Assembly: GCF_003605735.1 (NCBI RefSeq)
Contig: NZ_QXTJ01000045.1
Coordinates: forward strand, 272,790 to 318,292
Length of the DNA: 45,503 nt
Direction of reading: 5' to 3'
From: Pseudomonas sp. LS-2
Lineage (GTDB): Bacteria > Pseudomonadota > Gammaproteobacteria > Pseudomonadales > Pseudomonadaceae
Each line of letters opens with the position of its first letter. The stretch's first letter is position 1. A program made the position numbers and the translations under genes. The notes under the pieces were generated by a model, which had not been told where the DNA came from, did no database searches, and worked only from the letters and a program-made list of their open reading frames with translations. Of the stretch, positions 1-8,401 are shown piece after piece.

Positions 1-14
1 GGCAAATAAGGCTC

Positions 15-85
15 CTGTAGCAGTCCGGCTTGCCGGCGGTGGCAGCTTTGAAATCGCTGCCGCCGGCAAGCCGGACAGCACAGGG
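15..85. repeat. REP-type palindrome, family A (CCGGCTTGCCGGCGG)
   Basis: Two inverted arms, CAGTCCGGCTTGCCGGCGG and its near-complement ending CCGGCAAGCCGGAC, flank a short spacer. The same arms recur at 25751-25819, so this is a dispersed intergenic element. It lies downstream of lptG, beyond that gene's terminator. Confidence 0.8.
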
Positions 86-104
86 CAACGACGGCAGAAG
101 GCAC

Positions 105-133
105 AAAAAAGCCGACCCTGAGGTCGGCTTTTT
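105..133 (-). terminator. Rho-independent terminator after lptG
   Basis: The hairpin GCCGAC-cctgag-GTCGGC is flanked by A6 on one side and T5 on the other, so it could stop transcription in both directions. It sits 17 bases past the lptG stop codon and most likely ends the lptF-lptG transcript. Confidence 0.85.
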
Positions 134-149
134 CGTTGCTGCGTGGCGA

Positions 150-1211
150 TCAGCCCGCGCGGCGCAGCAGCCAGATACCGGCCAGCGCACAGACACCGGC
201 TGGCACGAGCACCGCGAACAAGGGCGAGAAGCCGAAGACCAGACTGGAAGGCCCCAACAGATCCTGCACGATGCGGAAGGTGAAGCCCACTAGCACACCC
301 GTGAAAACGCGCTGCCCGAGCGTAACCGAACGCAACGGGCCGAAGATGAACGAAATCGCCATCAATACCAGCGCCACGGTCACCAACGGCTGGAGAATCT
401 TGGTGTAGAACGCCAGCCAGTAACGACCATTGGCCAGGCCCTGATCTGCCAGATAGCGGGCATAACTGTAGAGCCCGGTCATCGACAGCGACTCAGGCGG
501 CAACACCACCGTGCTCAGCAATTGCGGGCTGAGTGCGATGTCCCAGCGTTCTTCTGGCGCACTCACGACCTCGGTACGATCCTGATGAAACAGGGTCGTC
601 GTCACGTCCTTTAGCTGCCAGTAATCGGTCTTGAAGTTTGCCTGTTTGGCAAAACTGGCGCTGAGCATGTGACGCTGCTCATCGAAGCGATATCGCGTGA
701 CACCGTACAGCAACCCATCCGGCTGCACCGTGTTGATATGAATGAATTCTTCTCCCTGACGGTGCCACAGGCCATGTCTGGCGCTCTGTGCATCACCTGT
801 GCCTTGCGCCAGCGATCGAGCCGCCTGAGCCTGGGCCTCGGTCACTGGAGCGACGTATTCGCCAATCAGCAGACCCGCCACCATCAGCACCAGCATTGGC
901 TTCATGACGGCCCAGACGATCCGGCCAATGGACACACCGGCAGCGCGCATGATCGTCAGTTCGCTGCTGCTCGCCAGCGCGCCGAGGCCGATCAGACAGC
1001 CAATCAGCGCCGCCATCGGCAGCATGTCGTAGAGGCGACGAGGCGCGGTCATGACGACGAAGCTGCCCGCGTCCCAGAAGGTGTAGGTGTCGCTGATGTC
1101 GGCCATCTCATCGATGAACGCGAACAGCGAAGCCAGGCCCAGGATGATGCCCAGAACGGCAAGGATCGCCATGAAGACGCTTTTGCCGATGTACCGATCG
1201 AGTTTAGACAT
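150..1211 (-). CDS. lptG: LPS export ABC transporter permease LptG
   Basis: LptG is one of the two inner-membrane permeases of the LptB2FG transporter, which extracts lipopolysaccharide and passes it to LptC. The 353-residue protein begins MSKLDRYIG. It has a first hydrophobic segment at about residues 10-32, two more N-terminal segments, a large periplasmic part in the middle (beta-jellyroll in the family) and three C-terminal membrane segments. The ATG at 1209-1211 was chosen over an in-frame upstream start because family members begin at this point. It overlaps the end of lptF by 8 bases, which suggests translational coupling. The usual YjgP/YjgQ architecture is complete and the identification is secure. 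Confidence 0.95.
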   Translation of the reverse strand: MSKLDRYIGKSVFMAILAVLGIILGLASLFAFIDEMADISDTYTFWDAGSFVVMTAPRRLYDMLPMAALIGCLIGLGALASSSELTIMRAAGVSIGRIVWAVMKPMLVLMVAGLLIGEYVAPVTEAQAQAARSLAQGTGDAQSARHGLWHRQGEEFIHINTVQPDGLLYGVTRYRFDEQRHMLSASFAKQANFKTDYWQLKDVTTTLFHQDRTEVVSAPEERWDIALSPQLLSTVVLPPESLSMTGLYSYARYLADQGLANGRYWLAFYTKILQPLVTVALVLMAISFIFGPLRSVTLGQRVFTGVLVGFTFRIVQDLLGPSSLVFGFSPLFAVLVPAGVCALAGIWLLRRAG

Positions 1212-2331
1212 GAGCCACCTCCGACACACTGCGGCGACTCGCCATTTTCAGGCGCAACGGCTCCCAGTAAAGAAGGCCCAGGCCGATGGCCAGGAACAGC
1301 GCGTGCACCCACCACAAACCGAGCGCCGCCGGGATCTTGCCTTTTTCCAGGGCGCCGCGAGCGGCAATCAGAATGGTCAGATAGGCCATGTACAAAAGAA
1401 TGGCCGGCAGCAGCTTCAGGAAGCGCCCCTGTCGCGGATTGGCTCGAGACAACGGCACGGCCATCAGCGTCACGATGAAGACCAGAATTGGCAGCGAAAT
1501 ACGCCACTGCAATTCCGCCTTGTTACGCAGACTCTTCTCTCCGGTCAGCAGTTCACTGGTGGGAATCGCGTCGCGATCGGTGATTTCGTCACTGATGTCA
1601 GGCTTGGGCAACAAGGCACCGTAAGTATCGTACTTGACCGCACGATAGTCGGCCTGCCCCGGATTACCGTCATAGCGATAGCCGTTTTCCAGTATCAGAT
1701 AACGGCTGCCGTCCGGCCGGATTTCCTGACGCCCTTTTTCAGCCACCAGAACGGTGATACCCCGGTCCTTCTTCTCTTCTAGTTTCTTTTCGGAGATGAA
1801 GACGCCACCGAGGTTGATGCGGTCATCGGTCATGGTTTCGGTGTAAGTCACACGACTGCCGTCGCGAAGCAACTGGAATCGGCCCGGTACCAGCGTGTCG
1901 AACTCGGTCATCGCGTCCTGCTCGTTGATCAGCAACTGGAATTGCGTGGCGCCTTGAGGCGCCAGGCTGAAACTCAACCAGGCGACCAGCAGGGACACCA
2001 ACGCGGCAGGTGCCAGGGTCATCCACAGCAGACGCTGCTGACTCATGCCGGTTGCCGCGAGCACGGTCATCTCGCTTTCCAGATACAGCCGCCCGTAGGC
2101 GAGCAGAATGCCGAGGAACAGACCCAGCGGCAGAATCAGCTGAAGGAACCCGGGCAGACGAAAGCCCATGATCATGAACAGCACGCCCGGATCGAGCGCA
2201 CCCGAGGCCGCCTGGGCGAGATATTTGATGAAACGGCCACTCATGATGATTACCAGCAGCACAGCACTCACAGCGCTCAAGGTAACCAGCACTTCTCGGG
2301 ACAGGTAACGGAAGACAATCAAACCAGACAC
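1204..2331 (-). CDS. lptF: LPS export ABC transporter permease LptF
   Basis: LptF is the partner of LptG in the LptB2FG lipopolysaccharide exporter. The 375-residue protein starts MSGLIVFRYLSREV. It has three N-terminal membrane segments (about residues 12-34, 53-77 and 97-122), a periplasmic domain at roughly 125-270 and three C-terminal segments. It is first in a two-gene minus-strand operon and overlaps lptG. It is divergent from pepA, which is the conserved Pseudomonas arrangement. A plausible sigma-70 promoter lies about 90-115 bases upstream (2419-2447). LPS export is essential in most Gram-negative bacteria, so this is expected to be an essential gene. Confidence 0.95.
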   Translation of the reverse strand: MSGLIVFRYLSREVLVTLSAVSAVLLVIIMSGRFIKYLAQAASGALDPGVLFMIMGFRLPGFLQLILPLGLFLGILLAYGRLYLESEMTVLAATGMSQQRLLWMTLAPAALVSLLVAWLSFSLAPQGATQFQLLINEQDAMTEFDTLVPGRFQLLRDGSRVTYTETMTDDRINLGGVFISEKKLEEKKDRGITVLVAEKGRQEIRPDGSRYLILENGYRYDGNPGQADYRAVKYDTYGALLPKPDISDEITDRDAIPTSELLTGEKSLRNKAELQWRISLPILVFIVTLMAVPLSRANPRQGRFLKLLPAILLYMAYLTILIAARGALEKGKIPAALGLWWVHALFLAIGLGLLYWEPLRLKMASRRSVSEVAHV

Positions 2332-2640
2332 TCCAGGGTTGTCACGCTCAGGCAGCCTGACAAGGAAATGGATCAGGCATGGTGCTCGCCATGGCGAACC
2401 ACCAAAAAAATATGCGGCATTATCCTGTGATTGAGTGTGTCTGTCACTGCGCGCGCGGGATACTTCCTGAACCGATGCTGACAGGAGCGCGCCAGCGGGT
2501 GCTACGCGGGGTTGTCATCTGACCTTTTGCAGGGTCAAACTGCGGGCCTTGCCGCTGGCATGGCGCTGCGCTCTCTGCGCGACCGCGCTCAGCCGCGAAC
2601 ACATTCAGCGATTACCCACAGTTTATTCGGGGACCCCGAC
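2332..2640. other. lptF/pepA divergent intergenic region
   Basis: This stretch of about 310 bases carries the promoters of both flanking operons. An open frame in phase with pepA runs back to about 2512. I treat it as non-coding, because the pepA family starts at 2641 and a GGGGA ribosome binding site precedes that ATG. No other gene is supported here. Confidence 0.6.
2419..2447 (-). promoter_or_regulatory. Predicted sigma-70 promoter of lptFG
   Basis: Read on the minus strand there is GTGACA (-35), a 17-base spacer and GATAAT (-10). Each hexamer differs from consensus by one base and the spacing is ideal. Transcription would start about 80 bases before the lptF ATG. This is prediction from pattern only. 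Confidence 0.55.
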
Positions 2641-4131
2641 ATGGAATTGGTTGTTAAAAGCGTCAGTGCAGAAACCTTGAAGACCGCCACGCTGGTGGTT
2701 GCCGTGGGCGAAGGCCGCACACTGAGCGATGCTGCAAAAACTGTCGATGCCCTGAGCGGTGGCGCAATTTCCGCCGTACTCAAGCGCGGCGACCTGGCCG
2801 GCAAGGTTGGCCAGAGCCTGTTGCTGCACAACCTGCCCAACCTCAAGGCAGAGCGCGTTCTGCTGGTGGGTAGCGGGAAAGAGCCGGAGCTGAGCGACCG
2901 CCAGTTTCGCAAGATCGTCAGCGGCGCGCTGAATACCCTGAAAAGTCTGGGTGGCACCGACGCCGCGTTCGCGCTGGATCAACTGAGCGTCAAGAACCGC
3001 GACATCTATGGCAAGAACCGCCTGCTGGTCGAAACCCTGGCCGATGGCGAATATGTATTTGATCGCTACAAGAGCCAGAAAGTCGACCCACGAGCCCTGA
3101 AGAAAATCACGCTGCTGACCGCCAAGGCCAACGTCGCCGACGTGGAACGCGCGGCCAGACACGCACAGGCCATCGCCGCTGGCATGGCGGTAACCCGCGA
3201 CCTGGGCAACATGCCCCCGAACATCTGCCACCCGACTTATCTGGGCGAGCAAGCGAAGGCGCTGGGCAAGGCCAATAAAGGCCTGAAGGTTGAAGTCTTC
3301 GACGAGAAGAAAATCGCTGACCTGGGCATGGGCTCGTTCCTGGCGGTCGGTCAGGGCAGCGCTCAGCCACCACGCCTGATCGTGATGCAATACTCCAATG
3401 GCAAGAAAGGCGACAAGCCCTTCGTGCTGGTCGGCAAAGGCATCACCTTCGACACCGGTGGCATCAGCCTCAAGCCTGGCGCCGGCATGGACGAGATGAA
3501 GTTCGACATGTGTGGCGCCGCCAGCGTCTTCGGCACCCTCAATGCCGTTCTCGAACTGCAACTGCCGATCAACCTGGTGTGCATCGTCGCCGCTGCGGAA
3601 AACATGCCGAGCGGCAACGCCACTCGCCCTGGCGACATCGTCAAGACCATGAGCGGCCAGACGGTCGAAATCCTCAATACCGACGCCGAAGGCCGTCTGG
3701 TGCTGTGTGACGCCCTGACCTACGCCGAACGCTTCAAGCCTCAGGCGGTGATCGATATCGCCACCCTGACCGGCGCCTGTGTCGTGGCTCTGGGCGGCCA
3801 CACTTCCGGGTTGCTGGGCAACAGCGATGCGCTGATCAATCAGGTGCTGGACGCCGGCAAGCGCGCCGATGACCGCGCCTGGCAACTGCCGCTGTTCGAC
3901 GAATACCAGGAGCAACTGGACAGCCCGTTCGCCGACATCGCCAACATCGGCGGCCCGAAGGGCGGCACCATTACCGCAGCCTGTTTCCTCTCGCGTTTTA
4001 CCAAGGCTTATGAGTGGGCACACCTGGACATCGCCGGCACTGCGTGGCTGAGCGGCGGCAAGGACAAGGGCGCCACTGGCCGCCCGGTTCCGCTGCTGAC
4101 TCAATACCTGATCGACCGCGCTGGCGTCTAA
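2641..4131 (+). CDS. pepA: Leucyl aminopeptidase PepA (M17 family)
   Basis: PepA is a hexameric cytosolic aminopeptidase with two metal ions that removes N-terminal residues such as leucine. In E. coli the same protein also binds DNA (carAB control, Xer recombination). The 496-residue protein has the N-terminal macrodomain-like half and the C-terminal catalytic half. The M17 signature NTDAEGRL is at residues 346-353, and the metal and active-site stretch GKGITFDTGGISLK is present. The ATG at 2641 (MELVVKSVSAE) is chosen over a longer frame beginning near 2512 because of family length (about 495) and the preceding GGGGA. A strong hairpin follows the stop codon, before holC. Confidence 0.96.
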   Translation: MELVVKSVSAETLKTATLVVAVGEGRTLSDAAKTVDALSGGAISAVLKRGDLAGKVGQSLLLHNLPNLKAERVLLVGSGKEPELSDRQFRKIVSGALNTLKSLGGTDAAFALDQLSVKNRDIYGKNRLLVETLADGEYVFDRYKSQKVDPRALKKITLLTAKANVADVERAARHAQAIAAGMAVTRDLGNMPPNICHPTYLGEQAKALGKANKGLKVEVFDEKKIADLGMGSFLAVGQGSAQPPRLIVMQYSNGKKGDKPFVLVGKGITFDTGGISLKPGAGMDEMKFDMCGAASVFGTLNAVLELQLPINLVCIVAAAENMPSGNATRPGDIVKTMSGQTVEILNTDAEGRLVLCDALTYAERFKPQAVIDIATLTGACVVALGGHTSGLLGNSDALINQVLDAGKRADDRAWQLPLFDEYQEQLDSPFADIANIGGPKGGTITAACFLSRFTKAYEWAHLDIAGTAWLSGGKDKGATGRPVPLLTQYLIDRAGV

Positions 4132-4139
4132 GCGCCTCG

Positions 4140-4182
4140 AAAACGTGCTGAGCCCTGAAGTCGAAAAGGGCTCGGCACGTTT
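4140..4182 (+). terminator. Strong hairpin between pepA and holC
   Basis: The arms AAACGTGCTGAGCCCT and AGGGCTCGGCACGTTT form a stem of about 16 pairs with one wobble pair and a 10-base loop. The run after it is TTTGCGTT, so the U-tract is weak. It probably terminates or attenuates pepA transcription, or protects the pepA 3' end. holC starts only 17 bases later. Confidence 0.6.
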
Positions 4183-4198
4183 GCGTTCTGGAACCTTC

Positions 4199-4627
4199 AT
4201 GACCCAAGTCGATTTCTACATCCTGCCCAGCGCCGACCCGCTCGCGCGCCTGGATTTCGCCTGCAAGCTCACGGACAAGGCCTGGCGCCTCGGCCATCGG
4301 GTCTATCTGCATTGCAGCGACGCAAGCCAGCGCGAAGAACTGGACGCCCGTCTGTGGCGCTTCAAGGGTGAAACCTTCGTCCCCCATGGTTCGATAGAAG
4401 ACGATCACGATGCCCCGGTGGCATTGGGCATCGCCAACGACCCTGGCCAACATCAGGACCTGCTGGTCAACCTTGACCTGCGTATTCCCGAATTCTTCAA
4501 ACGGTTCGCTCGCATCGCGGAAATCGTGGTGGAAGACCCTGCCATCCGGCTGGCGGCTCGAGAGAGTTTCCGCTTCTACCGTGAACAGGGCTATCCTCTC
4601 CAGGATCACCGACTGCAGCGTCTTTGA
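4199..4627 (+). CDS. holC: DNA polymerase III chi subunit HolC
   Basis: Chi is an accessory subunit of the polymerase III clamp loader and links it to single-strand-binding protein. The 142-residue product starts MTQVDFYILPSADP and carries the family's early hydrophobic strand and the LARLDFACKLTDKAW helix. The C-terminal part shows the YREQGYPLQDHRLQRL pattern. The ATG at 4199 lies 17 bases after the pepA hairpin; a longer frame from 4145 runs through that hairpin and is unlikely. The pepA-holC-(small gene)-valS order is conserved in Pseudomonas. Confidence 0.93.
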   Translation: MTQVDFYILPSADPLARLDFACKLTDKAWRLGHRVYLHCSDASQREELDARLWRFKGETFVPHGSIEDDHDAPVALGIANDPGQHQDLLVNLDLRIPEFFKRFARIAEIVVEDPAIRLAARESFRFYREQGYPLQDHRLQRL

Positions 4628-4631
4628 GCAC

Positions 4632-5078
4632 ATGATGGACAATTCAAAAAACCTGAAAGACTCCGCGCACCTGCTGGACGACCTCGAGTCGATCCGCCAG
4701 TTGCTTGACGATGACTCTCTGAACCCGCCATTACTGACCGATACGGTCCAGAGCGAAGGCCAGATTCCCCTGCTGTTCGACGTGGTCAGTGGCCAGGTCA
4801 TCGCTGTCGACGAGCCGCATCGACACGCCGACGAGATTCCCGTGCTCACACCCGAGCCGATCGCCACCGCCAAGCCAGCAACGCCTTCTGGCGTACGGGA
4901 ACCTGAGCCCCGTACGCCCAATCCGGACGACCTGCTGCATCTGGACAGTGAACTGCGCGCCGCCGCGCAATTGATCATGCAAGATGTGATCGATGACTTC
5001 GCTCCGCACATCGAGAATGAAATCAAACGACGCCTCGATGCCCGGATGGAAAGGCTGTTGAGCCAATACCAGAACTGA
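4632..5078 (+). CDS. Conserved hypothetical protein between holC and valS
   Basis: This is a 148-residue soluble acidic protein with no signal peptide or membrane segment. The N-terminal part (MMDNSKNLKDSAHLL) is rich in aspartate and leucine. A proline-rich linker lies at about 75-100. The C-terminal part (about 105-148) is predicted helical and ends in an RLDARMERLLSQYQ amphipathic stretch. The start is the ATG at 4632, four bases after the holC stop codon; the longer frame beginning at 4410 lies inside holC. It sits where other pseudomonads have a conserved gene of unknown function. Cotranscription with holC suggests, but does not show, a link to DNA replication. Confidence 0.8.
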   Translation: MMDNSKNLKDSAHLLDDLESIRQLLDDDSLNPPLLTDTVQSEGQIPLLFDVVSGQVIAVDEPHRHADEIPVLTPEPIATAKPATPSGVREPEPRTPNPDDLLHLDSELRAAAQLIMQDVIDDFAPHIENEIKRRLDARMERLLSQYQN

Positions 5079-5387
5079 CTCGGAACCCCTCACGGTCGAT
5101 TGCTGTGCTTCTGCCCGGCGGGCGTGGGAGTCCAGCTTGCTGACGATCTGCCGCGAAGCGGCAGCCATTTCAGACATTACCGTTTGCCTGACACCACGGG
5201 TTGGCTGATTTACTGCCGGTGCCCGGCAGATCGCGAGCAAGCTTGCTCCTACGCCCTGCGGGCAGAATCAAAAGCCTGCCTCGCACCGCTCATACGCTCG
5301 CGGCTCACAGCTTGTAGCTTGCAGCGGCCGTGAAAAGCTATACTTCCCGGCTTTTCCGACTGAAAGCAGATCAGGTTCCCGCCGCGC
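5079..5387. other. Intergenic region upstream of valS, with degenerate repeats
   Basis: No gene is supported. The region holds a decayed REP-like pair: GTGGGAGTCCAGCTTGCTG near 5125, and GATCGCGAGCAAGCTTGCTC at 5229-5248. It also holds an AGCTTGTAGCTTGCAGC motif near 5309, related to the repeat between algD and alg8. A TATACT at 5339-5344 could be the valS -10 box, but no convincing -35 box was found at standard spacing. Confidence 0.55.
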
Positions 5388-8234
5388 ATGGACAAGACCT
5401 ACCAGCCGCACGCCATCGAAACTTCCTGGTACCAGACCTGGGAGTCCGAGAATTATTTCGCTCCGCAAGGCGCGGGCGACTCGTACACCATCATGATTCC
5501 GCCGCCGAACGTGACCGGCAGCCTGCACATGGGCCACGGTTTCAACAACGCGATCATGGACGCCCTGATCCGTTTCCGCCGCATGCAGGGTCGCAACACC
5601 CTGTGGCAGCCGGGCACCGACCACGCCGGTATCGCCACCCAGATGCTGGTAGAGCGTCAACTCGAAGCACTGGGCCAGAACCGTCACGATCTGGGTCGCG
5701 AAAAATTCCTCGAAAAAGTCTGGGAGTGGAAAGATCAGTCGGGGGGCAACATCAGCCGTCAGATCCGCCGTCTCGGCTCGTCCGTAGACTGGAGCCGCGA
5801 GCGCTTCACCATGGACGACGGCCTGTCAGAAGCCGTTAAAGAAGCGTTCGTGCGTCTGCACGAAGACGGCCTGATCTATCGCGGCAAGCGCCTGGTCAAC
5901 TGGGACACCAAGCTGCACACCGCCATTTCCGATCTGGAAGTGGAAAACCACGACGAGAAAGGCCACCTGTGGAACCTGCGCTATCCGCTGACGGACGGTG
6001 CAAAAACCGCTGAAGGTCTGGACTACCTGATCGTTGCCACCACCCGCCCGGAAACCATGCTCGGTGACGCGGCCGTCGCGGTGAACCCTTCGGACGAGCG
6101 CTACAAGGCCCTGATCGGCAAGTTCGTCGAACTGCCGCTGGTGGGTCGTCGCATCCCGATCATCGCCGACGACTACTGCGACCCTGAATTCGGCACCGGC
6201 TGCGTGAAGATCACCCCGGCCCACGACTTCAATGACTACGAAGTTGGCAAGCGCCACAACCTGCCGCTGCTGAACATCTTCGACAAGAACGCCAACGTTC
6301 TGGCTGCCGCCCAAGTGTTCAACCTCGACGGCACGCTTAACGAATCCATCGACGGCACCCTGCCTGCCCAATACGCCGGCCTGGACCGTTTCGAAGCGCG
6401 CAAGCAAATCGTTGAAGCGTTCGATGCTGCCGGCCTGTTGGTCAGCGTCGACGACCACGGCCTGAAAGTGCCCAAAGGCGACCGCTCCGGCACCATCATC
6501 GAGCCATGGCTGACAGACCAGTGGTATGTGTCGACCAAGCCGCTGGCCGAGCCTGCCATCGCTGCCGTGGAAGACGGCCGCATCGCCTTCGTGCCCAAGC
6601 AATACGAAAACATGTACTTCTCGTGGATGCGGGATATCCAGGACTGGTGCATCAGCCGTCAGCTCTGGTGGGGCCATCGCATTCCGGCCTGGTACGACGA
6701 ATCCGGCAAAGTCTACGTCGGCCGCGACGAGGCCGAAGTGCGTGCCAAGCACAACCTCGGTCCTGACGTTGCGCTGCAACAGGACAACGACGTACTCGAC
6801 ACCTGGTTCAGTTCCGGCCTGTGGACGTTCTCCACACTGGGCTGGCCCGAGCAGACTGACTTCCTGAAAACCTTCCACCCCACCGACGTGCTGGTCACCG
6901 GCTTCGACATCATTTTCTTCTGGGTTGCCCGGATGATCATGCTCACGATGCATTTGGTGAAGAACGAAGACGGCACTGCGCAGGTCCCGTTCAAGACCGT
7001 GTACGTACACGGTCTGGTGCGCGACGGTCAGGGTCAGAAGATGTCCAAGTCCAAAGGCAACGTTCTGGACCCGCTGGACATCATCGACGGCATCGAGCTC
7101 GAAGCACTGGTGCAAAAACGCACATCGGGCATGATGCAGCCCAAGCTTGCGAAGAAAATCGAAAAGCAGACCCGCGACGAATTTGCCGACGGCATCGCCA
7201 GCTACGGCACCGACGCCCTGCGTTTCACGTTCTGCTCGCTGGCTTCGACCGGTCGTGACATCAAGTTCGACATGGGCCGCGTCGAAGGCTATCGCAACTT
7301 CTGCAACAAGATCTGGAACGCTGCGCGTTACGTTCTGGACAAGGGCGAGGACTGCGGTCAGAACGGCGAAGCGTTCGAATTGTCGCTGCCGGACCGCTGG
7401 ATCATTTCTCAGTTACAACGCACCGAAGCCGAAGTGACTCGCCACCTGGATCAGTTCCGTTTCGACCTCGCGGCACAATCGCTCTACGAGTTCATCTGGA
7501 ACCAGTATTGCGACTGGTACCTGGAGCTGTCCAAGCCGGTACTGTGGGATGAAACCGCCCCGATCGAACGTCAGCGCGGCACTCGCCGCACGCTGGTTCG
7601 CGTGCTGGAAGTCGCTCTGCGTCTGGCTCACCCGTTCATGCCCTTCATCACCGAAGAAATCTGGCAGCGCCTGGCGCCGCTGGCCGGTATCGAAGGCAAG
7701 ACCATCATGTTGCAACCCTGGCCAGTGGCGAACGAGTCGCGTATCGATGCTGCCGCAGAAGGCGACATCGAGTGGCTCAAAGGCGTGATGCTGGGCGTGC
7801 GCAACATCCGCGGCGAAATGAACATCGGCCCGGGCAAGCCTCTGCAACTGTTCCTCAAGAACGTTGGTGCTGAAGACCAGCGTCGTCTGAACGAGAACGA
7901 GCACCTGCTCAAGAAGCTGGCCAAGATTGAATCGTTCACCGTACTGGCCCCTGGCGCTGAAGCACCGCTGTCAGCCACCGCGCTGGTGGGTGAGATGGAA
8001 GTCCTGGTGCCTATGGCCGGCCTGATCGACAAGGACGCCGAACTGGCCCGTCTGGACAAGGAAATCCAGCGCCTGCAAGGTGAAGTGCAACGGGTGGGCG
8101 GCAAGCTGTCCAATGCCGCGTTCGTCGACAAGGCGCCGGCTGAAGTCATCGCCAAAGAACGCGCCAAAATGGCGGAAGCCGAACAGGCGCTGAGCAAGCT
8201 GGCCGAGCAACACGCACGGATCGCCAGTTTGTAA
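5388..8234 (+). CDS. valS: Valyl-tRNA synthetase
   Basis: ValS is the class I aminoacyl-tRNA synthetase that charges tRNA-Val and edits mischarged threonine. The 948-residue length matches the family. The class I HIGH-type motif HMGH is at residues 47-50 and KMSKS is at 551-555. The editing (CP1) domain lies between them. The anticodon-binding helical domain follows, and the C-terminal coiled-coil arm is visible at about 880-945 (LARLDKEIQRLQGEVQRVGG). It starts MDKTYQPHAIETSWY. All key motifs are intact. Confidence 0.97.
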   Translation: MDKTYQPHAIETSWYQTWESENYFAPQGAGDSYTIMIPPPNVTGSLHMGHGFNNAIMDALIRFRRMQGRNTLWQPGTDHAGIATQMLVERQLEALGQNRHDLGREKFLEKVWEWKDQSGGNISRQIRRLGSSVDWSRERFTMDDGLSEAVKEAFVRLHEDGLIYRGKRLVNWDTKLHTAISDLEVENHDEKGHLWNLRYPLTDGAKTAEGLDYLIVATTRPETMLGDAAVAVNPSDERYKALIGKFVELPLVGRRIPIIADDYCDPEFGTGCVKITPAHDFNDYEVGKRHNLPLLNIFDKNANVLAAAQVFNLDGTLNESIDGTLPAQYAGLDRFEARKQIVEAFDAAGLLVSVDDHGLKVPKGDRSGTIIEPWLTDQWYVSTKPLAEPAIAAVEDGRIAFVPKQYENMYFSWMRDIQDWCISRQLWWGHRIPAWYDESGKVYVGRDEAEVRAKHNLGPDVALQQDNDVLDTWFSSGLWTFSTLGWPEQTDFLKTFHPTDVLVTGFDIIFFWVARMIMLTMHLVKNEDGTAQVPFKTVYVHGLVRDGQGQKMSKSKGNVLDPLDIIDGIELEALVQKRTSGMMQPKLAKKIEKQTRDEFADGIASYGTDALRFTFCSLASTGRDIKFDMGRVEGYRNFCNKIWNAARYVLDKGEDCGQNGEAFELSLPDRWIISQLQRTEAEVTRHLDQFRFDLAAQSLYEFIWNQYCDWYLELSKPVLWDETAPIERQRGTRRTLVRVLEVALRLAHPFMPFITEEIWQRLAPLAGIEGKTIMLQPWPVANESRIDAAAEGDIEWLKGVMLGVRNIRGEMNIGPGKPLQLFLKNVGAEDQRRLNENEHLLKKLAKIESFTVLAPGAEAPLSATALVGEMEVLVPMAGLIDKDAELARLDKEIQRLQGEVQRVGGKLSNAAFVDKAPAEVIAKERAKMAEAEQALSKLAEQHARIASL

Positions 8235-8283
8235 GCGATGCACCTCGCCAGCCTTGAACAGGGGCTGGCGCCTGTCGCAAACC

Positions 8284-8374
8284 CTGTAGGAGCGTGCTTG
8301 CCCGCGATAGCCATCTGTCTGTAACGAACTCGTTGCCTGACACACCGCTATCGCGAGCAAGCTCACTCCTACAG
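8284..8374. repeat. REP pair, family B (GTAGGAGCG...GCTTGCCCGCGATAGC)
   Basis: An inverted pair of the common Pseudomonas REP unit. The left arm is CTGTAGGAGCGTGCTTGCCC and the right arm GAGCAAGCTCACTCCTACAG, with about 35 bases between. Relatives are at 17345-17432, 24385-24473 and 28961-29048. It lies between valS and rlmF and ends only 27 bases before the rlmF start codon. Confidence 0.85.
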
Positions 8375-8401
8375 GGTTTTGCGCTATCAAGAGAATCGAA
8401 A

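Noticed and set aside
2512..2640. N-terminal extension of pepA
   Set aside because: The family starts at MELVVKSVSAE. The extension is Arg/Ala-rich, is not part of the M17 fold, and a GGGGA site precedes 2641.
2623..4200. 525-codon open frame on the minus strand across pepA
   Set aside because: It lies antisense to the clearly recognised pepA. Its composition (rich in Ala, Gln, His, Val) is that of a GC-biased shadow frame, with no family feature.
5100..5333. 77-codon frame upstream of valS
   Set aside because: It consists largely of degenerate repeat sequence.
5826..7115. 429-codon minus-strand frame across valS
   Set aside because: Antisense shadow of valS, with no motif, signal or ribosome binding site.
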